Assembly (NCBI GenBank): GCA_021771675.1
Contig: JAETOP010000007.1
Location: forward strand, 1-60,573
Direction of reading: 5' to 3'
From: Oscillospiraceae bacterium
GTDB taxonomy: Bacteria; Bacillota_A; Clostridia; Oscillospirales; Oscillospiraceae
DNA length: 60,573 nucleotides
Part shown: positions 43,375 to 51,336 of the stretch, piece by piece
How the letters are laid out: every line of letters starts with the position of its first letter
Numbering within the stretch: position 1 is the stretch's first letter
Position numbers and translations under genes: made by a program
The notes under the pieces: model-generated
Database searches by the model: none
Told to the model about the DNA's origin: nothing
What the model saw: the letters and a program-made list of their open reading frames with translations, nothing else

Positions 43375-45119
43375 AAAGCAAAACCGTTTCTTGTGAATAC
43401 GGGGAGTTTCCCGTTGCCGCCGGCGGTGATGATTTGCCCGCCCCCATATTCCTTGCCGTCAAAGAAATCAAACCAGGTTCCCTCCGGCAGATAGACCTTG
43501 CGCCGCTGGGCATTTTCTTCCAGCAGCGGGGCAACCAACAAATCGTCTCCCAGCAGGTATTCATCCTGACAGTCGATTGCCAGCTTATCGGTGGGCCACT
43601 CGTAAACAAGGGGACGCAGCATGGGTTTGCTTTCGGTTACGCATTTGTGCGCCGTCTCCCACAGATAGGGCCGCAGCTTCTCGTGGAGCTTGTGCCAATA
43701 CCGCATTTCGTCCAGAAAATCCGGGTTGTCATAGCTTTCCGCCATGTTCCAGGGGCTGCGCTCGTTGTTTCCCTGAGCCCCTGGCATCAGCTCCCGGAAC
43801 TGGCCGCCGTCCGGCTCGGAGTGCCACTGCATGATGGGGCAGAAGCAGGCCATTTGTGTGGCACGACGGTAGAGGTCCAGACTGGGCAGAGGTCCTGCAA
43901 AGCCCGCCAGATCAAAGCCCCAGAAGATGATACCGGTGGCGGCAGCGGAAAGCCCTGCTCTTAGTACGCTTGCGAGCTCGCCATTCTGGGATTGCTGATC
44001 CCCGCCCCAATGGCAGGGGACGGTGTGCTGCCCGGAGAAACCCGCACGGCTGAAAATCACCCGGCTGCTTCCCACGAAGTCACGGTAACGCTCCGTATAG
44101 TCCCGGGGATAGCGGTTGACGCCCTCTTTCCCGGTGGAGCCATCGTGAAATTGGGCTTGTTCCCGATGGACGAACTCGCCGCCGTCGGTTTTGAAGCCAT
44201 CCACACCCATATCCAGAAGATACTGCCGCTTCCCAAACCAGCTTTTCACGGTTTCGGGATTGGTGAAGTCGGGAATCATGGAACCGGGGAACCAGTTGCC
44301 CTCTGGAATGGTGTAGGGAGAACCGTTGGGCATGGCAACACAGAGCTTCCGCACTGCGGCGTCCTCCCGGTCAAGCTCATTCTGGGTGTTGAGGATTTCC
44401 TCTGCACCCTGTTTTTTGTAAATGGGAGCCTGCCAGAGCAGCAGCTTGAGTCCGGCATCATGCACCTTTTGGATCATTCCGGCGGGATCGGGCCAGGGAG
44501 AACCGCCAAAATCAAAGTCCTTGTACTGGAGCGGCTGTCCATTGGGGACGGGGGTATACCTGGCTCCGTTCCAGATGTAGAAGGTTGCCTCGTCGCTCCA
44601 GGCTTCCAGCACCACAACGGATGCGGGGAAATCATAGTTACGAAGCTTTTCCAGCAGTGCCTCCACATCGCTCTGCTTGTTCCAGCGGTTTGCGGAGACC
44701 CAGATGCCCAGTGCCCATTCCGGAGGCAGCACAGCGGGGCCAAACAAGCTCATATACTCCCGGAGGATGGTTTCCGGCGTGCCGGAGAAGAGAACCACAT
44801 CAGCCGTTTCGGGAAGCGATATTTCTATTTGGTCTGCGCCGAAGGAAAAGACGGTGGCCTCACAGGTGTCCGCATACAAGCCGAAGCCGGTGTCCGTCCA
44901 GAAGAAAGGAGCGGAGCAATAGGTCTTGTCACCCTGGAAGCAGAATTTTTCCCGCACCTGATTGATAACCGTATTTCCCTTCTGATTCAGGCTGTCGTAT
45001 TTTTCACCCATGCCATAGGCACCATGGTAATCAAGGCGTATCCAAAGCGTGGTGCCATTGCGGGTGATTTCCACATTTTCAAAAGAAAAATGCGTTGCTT
45101 GGTGAGAAAGTCGTTTCAT
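43371..45119 (-). CDS. GH31 family alpha-glycosidase
   Basis: Glycosidase of 582 residues without a signal peptide. The GH31 nucleophile motif is FKTDGGEF (Asp312) and the acid/base Asp sits in HWGGDQQS. The catalytic barrel starts at about WALGIWVSANRW. The protein is shorter than typical alpha-glucosidases of 700-800 residues, with a small N-terminal domain and only a short C-terminal part. Specificity (alpha-glucosidase, alpha-xylosidase or other) cannot be fixed. It lies between pgmB and ABC permease genes, so an intracellular alpha-glucoside is the likely substrate. Confidence 0.88.
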   Translation of the reverse strand: MKRLSHQATHFSFENVEITRNGTTLWIRLDYHGAYGMGEKYDSLNQKGNTVINQVREKFCFQGDKTYCSAPFFWTDTGFGLYADTCEATVFSFGADQIEISLPETADVVLFSGTPETILREYMSLFGPAVLPPEWALGIWVSANRWNKQSDVEALLEKLRNYDFPASVVVLEAWSDEATFYIWNGARYTPVPNGQPLQYKDFDFGGSPWPDPAGMIQKVHDAGLKLLLWQAPIYKKQGAEEILNTQNELDREDAAVRKLCVAMPNGSPYTIPEGNWFPGSMIPDFTNPETVKSWFGKRQYLLDMGVDGFKTDGGEFVHREQAQFHDGSTGKEGVNRYPRDYTERYRDFVGSSRVIFSRAGFSGQHTVPCHWGGDQQSQNGELASVLRAGLSAAATGIIFWGFDLAGFAGPLPSLDLYRRATQMACFCPIMQWHSEPDGGQFRELMPGAQGNNERSPWNMAESYDNPDFLDEMRYWHKLHEKLRPYLWETAHKCVTESKPMLRPLVYEWPTDKLAIDCQDEYLLGDDLLVAPLLEENAQRRKVYLPEGTWFDFFDGKEYGGGQIITAGGNGKLPVFTRNGFAL

Positions 45120-45129
45120 ATTATGCTCC

Positions 45130-45957
45130 TTAGCCTTTGATTCCGCCCGCCATCATGCCGTCTTTGAACTGCTTTTGAGCGATGATGTAAATGATGATAA
45201 TGGGAATCATGGAAATCAGACTGCCGGCCATCAGAACATTGTATTCGGTGGCGTACTGCCCGTTCAGTGTGGACAGGGCGATGGGCAGGGTCATTTTGTT
45301 CTTGTCGGTGAGCATCAGAAGCGGCCACAGGTAGTCATTCCAGGATTCCATGAAGGTGGTGATGGACAGGGTGGCCAGACTGGGGATGCACAGTGGCAAG
45401 GCGACTTGCAGGAATATCCGAAATACCCCCGCACCGTCAATTTTTGCGGCATCCAGGTAATCGTTTGGAATGGTTCGCATCTGCTGAACCAGCAGGAAAA
45501 TGGCAAAGGGACGGAAAATCGAGGGCATGATGACGCTGGAATAGGTGCCGGTAAGCCCCAGCTTGTTCATGATGACGAATAGTGGAATCATGGTGACCTG
45601 GGTGGGAATCATCATGGTTGCAAGATACCCGCCCAGAATCAGCTGGCTTCCGGGAAAGCGCAGCTTGGAAAAAGCAAAGGCGGCCATGGAAGAGGACAGC
45701 AGGGTAATTGCCGTGTAGGAGATGGAGATAAACAGAGAGTTCCCGATGGTTTTCGCAAAGGGAAACTTGGAGAACACTTTGATATAGGCTTTCAGCGTGG
45801 GCTCCTTTGGAATCCACTCAATGGGAATGGACATGAGTGCACCCCTGCTTTTGAAGGAGGTGGAGATCATCCAGAGGAATGGAATCAGGGATACCAACGC
45901 CAACAAGGCTGCGGATAAGTAGAATACGGCTGCACTGCTTCGTCTTTTAGTCATCAT
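45130..45957 (-). CDS. Carbohydrate ABC permease (MalG-type)
   Basis: CUT1 permease of 275 residues with about six hydrophobic segments, an EAA-like loop (LDAAKIDGAGVFRIFLQVALP) and the C-terminal end KDGMMAGGIKG. It overlaps the partner permease by 11 bases. It forms the channel of the alpha-glucoside importer with the genes at 45947 and 46928. Confidence 0.9.
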   Translation of the reverse strand: MMTKRRSSAAVFYLSAALLALVSLIPFLWMISTSFKSRGALMSIPIEWIPKEPTLKAYIKVFSKFPFAKTIGNSLFISISYTAITLLSSSMAAFAFSKLRFPGSQLILGGYLATMMIPTQVTMIPLFVIMNKLGLTGTYSSVIMPSIFRPFAIFLLVQQMRTIPNDYLDAAKIDGAGVFRIFLQVALPLCIPSLATLSITTFMESWNDYLWPLLMLTDKNKMTLPIALSTLNGQYATEYNVLMAGSLISMIPIIIIYIIAQKQFKDGMMAGGIKG

Positions 45958-46864
45958 AGTGTACCCACCTTTCCTGTCCCTTCATCTGGATGATGGTGAA
46001 CACCATGATGATGGCAAACAGAATCCAGGAGAATGCCGAAGCGTAGCCCATGCGGAAATAGCGGAAGCCGTACTGATAGATACGTTCCACCATCACCTGG
46101 GTTGCGCCATTGGGGCCGCCGCCGGTCATAATCATGATCTGGGGGAACAATTGGAAGCTGTTGATCATGGCGACGATCACCACATAAAAGATGGAGGGTG
46201 TCAGCAGCGGCAGGGTGATTTTCAGAAATTTGACCCATCCGCCCGCGCCGTCGATGTCCGCTGCTTCGTAGTAGGTTCTGTTGATTCCCACGATTCCAGA
46301 CAGCAGAATCAGGCCGAAAAAGCCCATATCCTTCCACACGGATACCAGAACAATGGCGGGCATGGCCCACTTCTCGTCAATCAGCCAGCCGGGACCCTGG
46401 ATGCCGAAAAAGCTCAGGATGCCGTTCAGCGCACCATACTGGGGTGAAAGCACGGATTTCCAGATGAGGGAGGCGGCCACCCAGCTTGTAAGGACAGGGA
46501 TGTAATAGATGACCCGGAAGGTGCCGATGGCTTTGTAGGGCCTGCTGAGTAAGTAAGCCACCAGCAGGGAAGCGGTCAGCATGAAGGGAATATACAGCAC
46601 GATGTATTCCGCTGTGTTGCCCAGTGTCCTCCAAAATTCCGGGGTGGTCAGAATGGTTTTGTAGTTCTCAAGGCCGATGAAGTGCTCCCGCAAAAACCCG
46701 GTCTTGGTCAGCTGATCCAAACCGTTCCAGTCGGTCAGGCTGATCAGGCCGGAAATGATCAGGGGGAGCAGGCTGAAGATCATCAATCCCATCAGGCTGG
46801 GCAGCAGAAAGGGGGAGGCAACAAGAAAACCGCTCCCCTTTCTTTTGGGGCTTCGTATATTCAT
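45947..46864 (-). CDS. Carbohydrate ABC permease (MalF-type)
   Basis: CUT1 permease of 305 residues with six hydrophobic segments and the EAA loop YEAADIDGAGGWVKFLKITLP. It follows the binding protein gene after 63 bases. Like the other sugar importers in this window it has no ATPase gene beside it. Confidence 0.9.
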   Translation of the reverse strand: MNIRSPKRKGSGFLVASPFLLPSLMGLMIFSLLPLIISGLISLTDWNGLDQLTKTGFLREHFIGLENYKTILTTPEFWRTLGNTAEYIVLYIPFMLTASLLVAYLLSRPYKAIGTFRVIYYIPVLTSWVAASLIWKSVLSPQYGALNGILSFFGIQGPGWLIDEKWAMPAIVLVSVWKDMGFFGLILLSGIVGINRTYYEAADIDGAGGWVKFLKITLPLLTPSIFYVVIVAMINSFQLFPQIMIMTGGGPNGATQVMVERIYQYGFRYFRMGYASAFSWILFAIIMVFTIIQMKGQERWVHYDD

Positions 46865-46927
46865 TTTGATACCTCAACTCCATAAAAATGGGGCCGCTGC
46901 AAGGAAGCAGCGGCCCACTGCCAGAAA

Positions 46928-48166
46928 TTATCCGAGCTTAATTTGTGCAACGCACTCTGCCTGGGCCTGATCCAGGGCTTCCTGCACGGTGATGGTGCCG
47001 TCGGCGGCTGCGGCCAGCTTCTGTCCGATGATGTCGCTCATGAGGGCATAGTCCTCAATCACGGGAGGCATGACCAGATCGTTCAGACTCTCGAACACGG
47101 CTTCCCGGTTGTCGGGCGGAGTGATCTCCAGGTAGGAGGCCAGGGCGTTCAGGTCCTTCAGGGCGGGCAGATCCCAGCCGGCTGCCAGACGAATGTCGGC
47201 GGAAGCGGTGGAGGATGCCAGCCAGGCAAGCCAGGTGGCGACTTCTTCGGGATGCTCCGTCTCGGGATTCATGACCACGCAGTTGGAGAAGAAGTGGGTG
47301 GCCTTCTGGGTGCTGCCGGGTTCCACGGCGATGTCCCAGGCAAAGTCACAGTTCTCGGTAAAGGTCTGGAAGGCCCAGATGCCAGTGGGGATCATACCCA
47401 GACGGCCGCTCATGAACATATCCCAGTCGCCCATGCCGCCCTGCTGGGCAGTGTTGGGCTGCACATTGGAAACCAGAACCCGATCCACCAGCGTCTGGGC
47501 GGCCTTCAGGTTCTCGGGGGAGTTGATGGTGAATTCCGTCTTATCTTCGTTCAGCAGAGCGCCGCCGTACTGAGCCACGACCTTAAACAGCTCGTTGTAG
47601 GTGATGGGCTGCCAGATGCCGAAGGTGTTCTCGTCCAGGGCCCGGATGGCTTCCGCAGCGGCCTGAAGATCGTCCTGGGTCCAGCTGTCGGTGGGGTAGG
47701 ACACACCGGCTTTGTCGAACAGGTCCTTATTGTAGATCAGCACCACGTTGGAGAAGCTCTCGGGCAGGCCAAACTGCTTGCCGCCCACATTGAAAGCGCC
47801 CAAAGCGGTTTCATTCAGACCACTGACATCCACACCGGCAATCTCTGCCAGCAGGCCCTTGCTGGCGTAAGCCGCGAAGTTCTCGATGTTCAGCTCGTAG
47901 CAGTCGGGGGCGGTACCACCGGCAACCCGGGTCTGCATCTGGGTAAAGTAGTCGCTGTAGCCGATGGTCTCCACTTCCACCTTGATGTTGGGGTACTCCG
48001 CCTGGAACGCATCAACCATCTTGGCGAGGGTCTGCTCATTTCCGCCGGAAGCATTGAAATTGCAGTAGGTAATCGTAACCGTCTCGTCAGCAGCAAAGGC
48101 ATTGCCACACAGGCAGAATACCATCACAGCCACCATAATCAGCGAAAACAGCCTGGATTTTTTCAT
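46928..48166 (-). CDS. Sugar-binding protein of the alpha-glucoside importer
   Basis: Family 1 solute-binding protein of 412 residues (start MKKSRLFSLIM). The signal region FCLCGNAFA-AD could be cut by either signal peptidase; two cysteines are present but the lipobox is not clear. The body matches CUT1 binding proteins (TITYCNFNASGGNEQTLAKMVDAFQAEYP). AGGAGGATATG precedes the start. It is the first gene of the transporter part of the operon. A candidate plus-strand RNA and an inverted repeat lie just upstream. Confidence 0.87.
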   Translation of the reverse strand: MKKSRLFSLIMVAVMVFCLCGNAFAADETVTITYCNFNASGGNEQTLAKMVDAFQAEYPNIKVEVETIGYSDYFTQMQTRVAGGTAPDCYELNIENFAAYASKGLLAEIAGVDVSGLNETALGAFNVGGKQFGLPESFSNVVLIYNKDLFDKAGVSYPTDSWTQDDLQAAAEAIRALDENTFGIWQPITYNELFKVVAQYGGALLNEDKTEFTINSPENLKAAQTLVDRVLVSNVQPNTAQQGGMGDWDMFMSGRLGMIPTGIWAFQTFTENCDFAWDIAVEPGSTQKATHFFSNCVVMNPETEHPEEVATWLAWLASSTASADIRLAAGWDLPALKDLNALASYLEITPPDNREAVFESLNDLVMPPVIEDYALMSDIIGQKLAAAADGTITVQEALDQAQAECVAQIKLG

Positions 48167-48206
48167 TTTTCATATCCTCCTCGATTTTCAGAATTGATTT
48201 TTTTGC

Positions 48207-48237
48207 TCTTTTCGCTTACAATAGAGTCAGCGAAAAG
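48207..48237. promoter_or_regulatory. Inverted repeat around a plus-strand promoter
   Basis: CTTTTCGCT and AGCGAAAAG are perfect 9-bp inverted copies 12 bases apart, ahead of the binding protein gene. They flank the TACAAT -10 (48217-48222) of a plus-strand promoter whose -35 is TTGATT (48194-48199, 17-base spacer). They could be an operator or part of an RNA structure. Confidence 0.5.
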
Positions 48238-48305
48238 AATGGGTACCCTTGTTCTTTTCCTGCGGTTTGCATGAACTTTGGCGAGGGCATGCAAGCCGCT
48301 TTTTT
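48230..48305 (+). ncRNA. Candidate small RNA, opposite to the flanking genes
   Basis: A plus-strand transcript from the promoter TTGATT-N17-TACAAT would start near 48230 and end at a strong plus-strand terminator: GCGGTTTGCATG (48262-48273) pairs with CATGCAAGCCGC (48288-48299) and is followed by six T. In between, GAAAAGAA and TTCTTTTC form a first hairpin with an inner GGGTACCC. The product would be about 75 nt with two stems. Both flanking genes are on the minus strand, so the terminator has no gene to serve. Confidence 0.45.
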
Positions 48306-48334
48306 ACACCTCCTCCTTCGTGGCCTGGGACGCA

Positions 48335-49354
48335 TCAATGCAGCTTTTTGACGGAGCCCCGTACCACAAGCTGCAGGGGAAGAATCTCCTCCTGCTTTGG
48401 CAGAGAAGGGTCTGCGATATGCTTCAGCAGTAATTCTACCGCTTTCTGCCCTTTTAGAGAAATTTGCTGGCGGACAGTGGTCAGGCCCGGGGTCAGGTAC
48501 TGGGACACCTCCACATCATCAAACCCAACCACGGAGTAATCCTCCGGAATCCGTTTGCCCGCTTCAAAAAAACCTTTGATGGCGCCAATGGCCAGAATGT
48601 CTGCCGCAGCCACCACCCCGGTGGCAGGCAGGCCGGAAGCAATCAGCTTGTTTGCCAGTTTGATGCCGCTGCTGTAGTCGATTTGACCTTCAAATACATA
48701 TTCCGCCCGGAAGGGAAGCCCCTGTTCCTGCAGTGCCTGCTGATACCCCAGCAGGCGCTTTTTCATGACGCCGTTTTCCTTCATCTGACCAACGAAAAAG
48801 GCGATATGCTCGTGACCGTTTTCCAGCATGTGACGAGTGGCCAGGTAGCTGCCGTAGGCATCGTCAATACGGATGTTGTGGTAGTAGTGGTCGTTGCAGT
48901 AGCTGTCGATGAGCACAATGGGAATCTGGGTCTTTTTCATCTGCTGGTAGAATTCATCGGGGTACATTCCGATGACGATGATGCCATCCAGATTCCGCTT
49001 CTTTGCCAGGGTCAGGTAGCTCTCATTTGCGTCCGTGGCGGAGATGAGAGTATGGTAGCCCTCCAACCGGGCGTAGTATTCGATGCTGCCCAGGATTTCA
49101 CTGTAGAAAGCATTCTGGAACATCAGCCGGTCGCCCGGCTCGGTCTGGGGAACCACCACACCAATCAGCATGGAATCCCGCATACTCAGAGAGCGGGCGT
49201 CCAGATTCGGAACATAATCCAGCTCGGCAATGGCCTCCATCACCCTGCGCTTTGTCTGCTCGGAGATGGGGCGCTTCCCGCTGAGGGTATAGGAAACTGT
49301 TGCGGTGGTGACACCGGCTCGTTGTGCGACATCCTTCAATGTGGGGCGTGCCAT
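48335..49354 (-). CDS. LacI-family repressor of the divergent alpha-glucoside locus
   Basis: LacI/GalR regulator of 339 residues, with the DNA-binding head ARPTLKDVAQRAGVTTATVSYTLSG and an effector domain ending in VGFDDVEVSQYLTPGLTTV. It is divergent from the glycosidase gene at 49543. Operators matching each other lie on both sides of the intergenic region (49377 and 49509), which fits a repressor that controls itself, the importer/GH31/pgmB operon behind it and the GH65 operon. Confidence 0.92.
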   Translation of the reverse strand: MARPTLKDVAQRAGVTTATVSYTLSGKRPISEQTKRRVMEAIAELDYVPNLDARSLSMRDSMLIGVVVPQTEPGDRLMFQNAFYSEILGSIEYYARLEGYHTLISATDANESYLTLAKKRNLDGIIVIGMYPDEFYQQMKKTQIPIVLIDSYCNDHYYHNIRIDDAYGSYLATRHMLENGHEHIAFFVGQMKENGVMKKRLLGYQQALQEQGLPFRAEYVFEGQIDYSSGIKLANKLIASGLPATGVVAAADILAIGAIKGFFEAGKRIPEDYSVVGFDDVEVSQYLTPGLTTVRQQISLKGQKAVELLLKHIADPSLPKQEEILPLQLVVRGSVKKLH

Positions 49355-49376
49355 GGTAATCCCTCTCTTAATAGCG

Positions 49377-49390
49377 TTTAATCGCTTAAA
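49377..49390. promoter_or_regulatory. LacI-type operator 1
   Basis: TTTAATCGCTTAAA, a palindrome centred on CG, lies 17 bases downstream of the minus-strand -10 element of the LacI gene. It differs from operator 2 by one base. Confidence 0.7.
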
Positions 49391-49406
49391 TTAACTCTAT
49401 GGGTCT

Positions 49407-49435
49407 ATGATAATATCACGACTTCAATTTGTCAA
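49407..49435 (-). promoter_or_regulatory. Predicted promoter of the LacI/importer operon
   Basis: On the minus strand TTGACA (49435-49430) and TATCAT (49412-49407) are 17 bases apart; operator 1 lies just downstream. Confidence 0.7.
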
Positions 49436-49464
49436 TAGTTTTTTACATTATGATTAAAATTTTA

Positions 49465-49492
49465 TTGACAAGACAGGAAATTTTGTTATACT
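49465..49492 (+). promoter_or_regulatory. Predicted promoter of the GH65 operon
   Basis: TTGACA (49465-49470) and TATACT (49487-49492) are 16 bases apart; operator 2 lies 17 bases after the -10, over the likely start of transcription. Confidence 0.75.
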
Positions 49493-49508
49493 TGAATCAT
49501 CAATATAA

Positions 49509-49522
49509 TTTAATCGGTTAAA
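49509..49522. promoter_or_regulatory. LacI-type operator 2
   Basis: TTTAATCGGTTAAA, one base different from operator 1, 119 bases from it centre to start. The pair is suited to simultaneous binding or looping by the LacI-type repressor. Confidence 0.7.
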
Positions 49523-49542
49523 CGATGCTGCGAGGTGTATTT

Positions 49543-51336
49543 ATGGAGCGCTACTTGCCAACCGGAAACGAAATGATTTCCCTCCCGAAAATTAACCAGC
49601 AGACTGCTGGAATTGAGGATTTTACCTTCCTGTCCATGCAGCACAAAGGGCTGATCGAGGTTCGGGGAACCGACACCGCTCCGCTGATGGAGCCTTTCTT
49701 TTTCATAGACAATGAGCAGATGCAGCTTTCCTGCCTGAATTGGACACGAGTACATTTCTGGATTCCCACGCTCCAGGCAAAGCTTGGATGCCACGATTTC
49801 TTCATGACCATCCTTACGCCTGTGGGAGAACGGGGCTTCGCCATAAAGCTGACCGTCACCGGCGCCGAGGATGTGGAAATCCGCTGGGGCTTAAAAGGCT
49901 GCTGGGGCAGCAGCTGGCATTGCGTCAACGAGGACAAGGAACTCAGTGGAGATGCGCATTGCTACCGAAGCGGCTGGAACGACAGCCTTATTTTTGATTA
50001 CCGCTGCGGCGCTCCCATGTTTGCTTTCGCACCCATGTGCAGCGGAAGCACCCATGGGGAATATTCCGTCTCCGGGAATGAGGTTTTCTACACCCTTTCC
50101 AGAAACGATACCCTCCATGCCAATCGGACCCTGGAAATGGTTTTCTACTGGGGTCTGGGCTTCGAGGAGGTAGCTGCCGCAACCAGCGCCAAGGAGATGC
50201 TTCGCCGGGGATGGGATTGGGAATATAACCGCACCGCCGCCTGGCTGGAAAAGCGAAGCCAAACCATGACCAGTCCAAGGTTGACTGAACTCTACAATAC
50301 CAATCTCTTTTTCTGCATCTTTTATTCCACCGGCATTACCTTGGACACGGAAGAACTGGTCTGCGCCACCAGCAGGGGCACCCGGTACTATGTCAGTGCA
50401 GCCTACTGGGATCGGGATGTGCTCCTGTGGTCGTTTCCTGCGATCTTGGATGCGGATGAAGCGCTGGCAGAGGAAATTCTGTACTACATTTTCGGAAGGC
50501 AGCGGAGGAATCTGGGCATCCATTCAAGATACATTGACGGAACGGTTTTGGAGCCCGGTTTTGAGCTGGATGAGCTGATGGCCCCCGTCATCGCACTGGA
50601 AGCCTATGTGGCGAAAACCGGAAACAAGGACATTCTGATGAAAACGGAGGTTCAAAGTGGAATCCGGGACATTCTGAAAAAGCTGGAAGAAAGGAAGCAT
50701 TGTCGGGAGCCGCTGTACGATACCTTCCTCCAGCCCACGGATGATGAAATTGTCTACCCCTATCTGACCTATAATAATGTGCTTGTGTGGAGAGCTTTGA
50801 ATGCGCTGGCAAAGCTGTACCCGGAGAAATACGCCGGGCTTGCTTCTTTGGCGCAAGAGGTGAAGGAGGCGATCTACCGCAGCTGCGTGTTCCATGATTC
50901 TGACGAAAAACCCTATTTTGCCTGGTCTGTCAACCTGAAAGGGGCGTACAATGTTTATGATGAGCCCCCGGGAAGTCTGCAGCTTCTGCCATACTACGGA
51001 TTCTGCGACCCCTCCGACGAAATATGGTGCAATACCGTTTCCATCATCCGCTCTCCCGCCTATGAATACAGCTTTGCGGATGCTCCCATTGCGGAGATCG
51101 GCTGCGCCCATGCGCCCTATCCCTGGATTCTCAGCCTGTGCAACAGTCTGCTGTGCGGCTATGAAAGTCAGGCTTTCCGGGAATTGGAGGTTCTGGAAAT
51201 GGACAACGGTATCGCTTGCGAAAGCGTGGATCCGGTGAAAGGAACCTGCACCACCGGAGCTGCTTTTGCCACCTGCGCAGGATTCCTCTGCCACAGCATA
51301 AAGACCGCCGATGAGGAGAAAAAACATGAGAACTGA
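49543..51336 (+). CDS. Putative (alpha/alpha)6-barrel glycosidase, family unassigned
   Basis: Protein of 597 residues without a signal peptide. A beta-rich N-terminal domain (about 1-230) is followed by a helical region with YYVSAAYWDRDVLLWSFPAIL, a WxRD-type signature seen in (alpha/alpha)6 glycosidases such as GH15, GH63, GH125 and glycogen-debranching enzymes. I cannot name the family or the catalytic acids. GAGGTG before the ATG at 49543 favours that start over 49525. It shares the operon with the GH65 enzyme (11-base overlap), so both should act on the same imported sugar. Confidence 0.68.
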   Translation: MERYLPTGNEMISLPKINQQTAGIEDFTFLSMQHKGLIEVRGTDTAPLMEPFFFIDNEQMQLSCLNWTRVHFWIPTLQAKLGCHDFFMTILTPVGERGFAIKLTVTGAEDVEIRWGLKGCWGSSWHCVNEDKELSGDAHCYRSGWNDSLIFDYRCGAPMFAFAPMCSGSTHGEYSVSGNEVFYTLSRNDTLHANRTLEMVFYWGLGFEEVAAATSAKEMLRRGWDWEYNRTAAWLEKRSQTMTSPRLTELYNTNLFFCIFYSTGITLDTEELVCATSRGTRYYVSAAYWDRDVLLWSFPAILDADEALAEEILYYIFGRQRRNLGIHSRYIDGTVLEPGFELDELMAPVIALEAYVAKTGNKDILMKTEVQSGIRDILKKLEERKHCREPLYDTFLQPTDDEIVYPYLTYNNVLVWRALNALAKLYPEKYAGLASLAQEVKEAIYRSCVFHDSDEKPYFAWSVNLKGAYNVYDEPPGSLQLLPYYGFCDPSDEIWCNTVSIIRSPAYEYSFADAPIAEIGCAHAPYPWILSLCNSLLCGYESQAFRELEVLEMDNGIACESVDPVKGTCTTGAAFATCAGFLCHSIKTADEEKKHEN

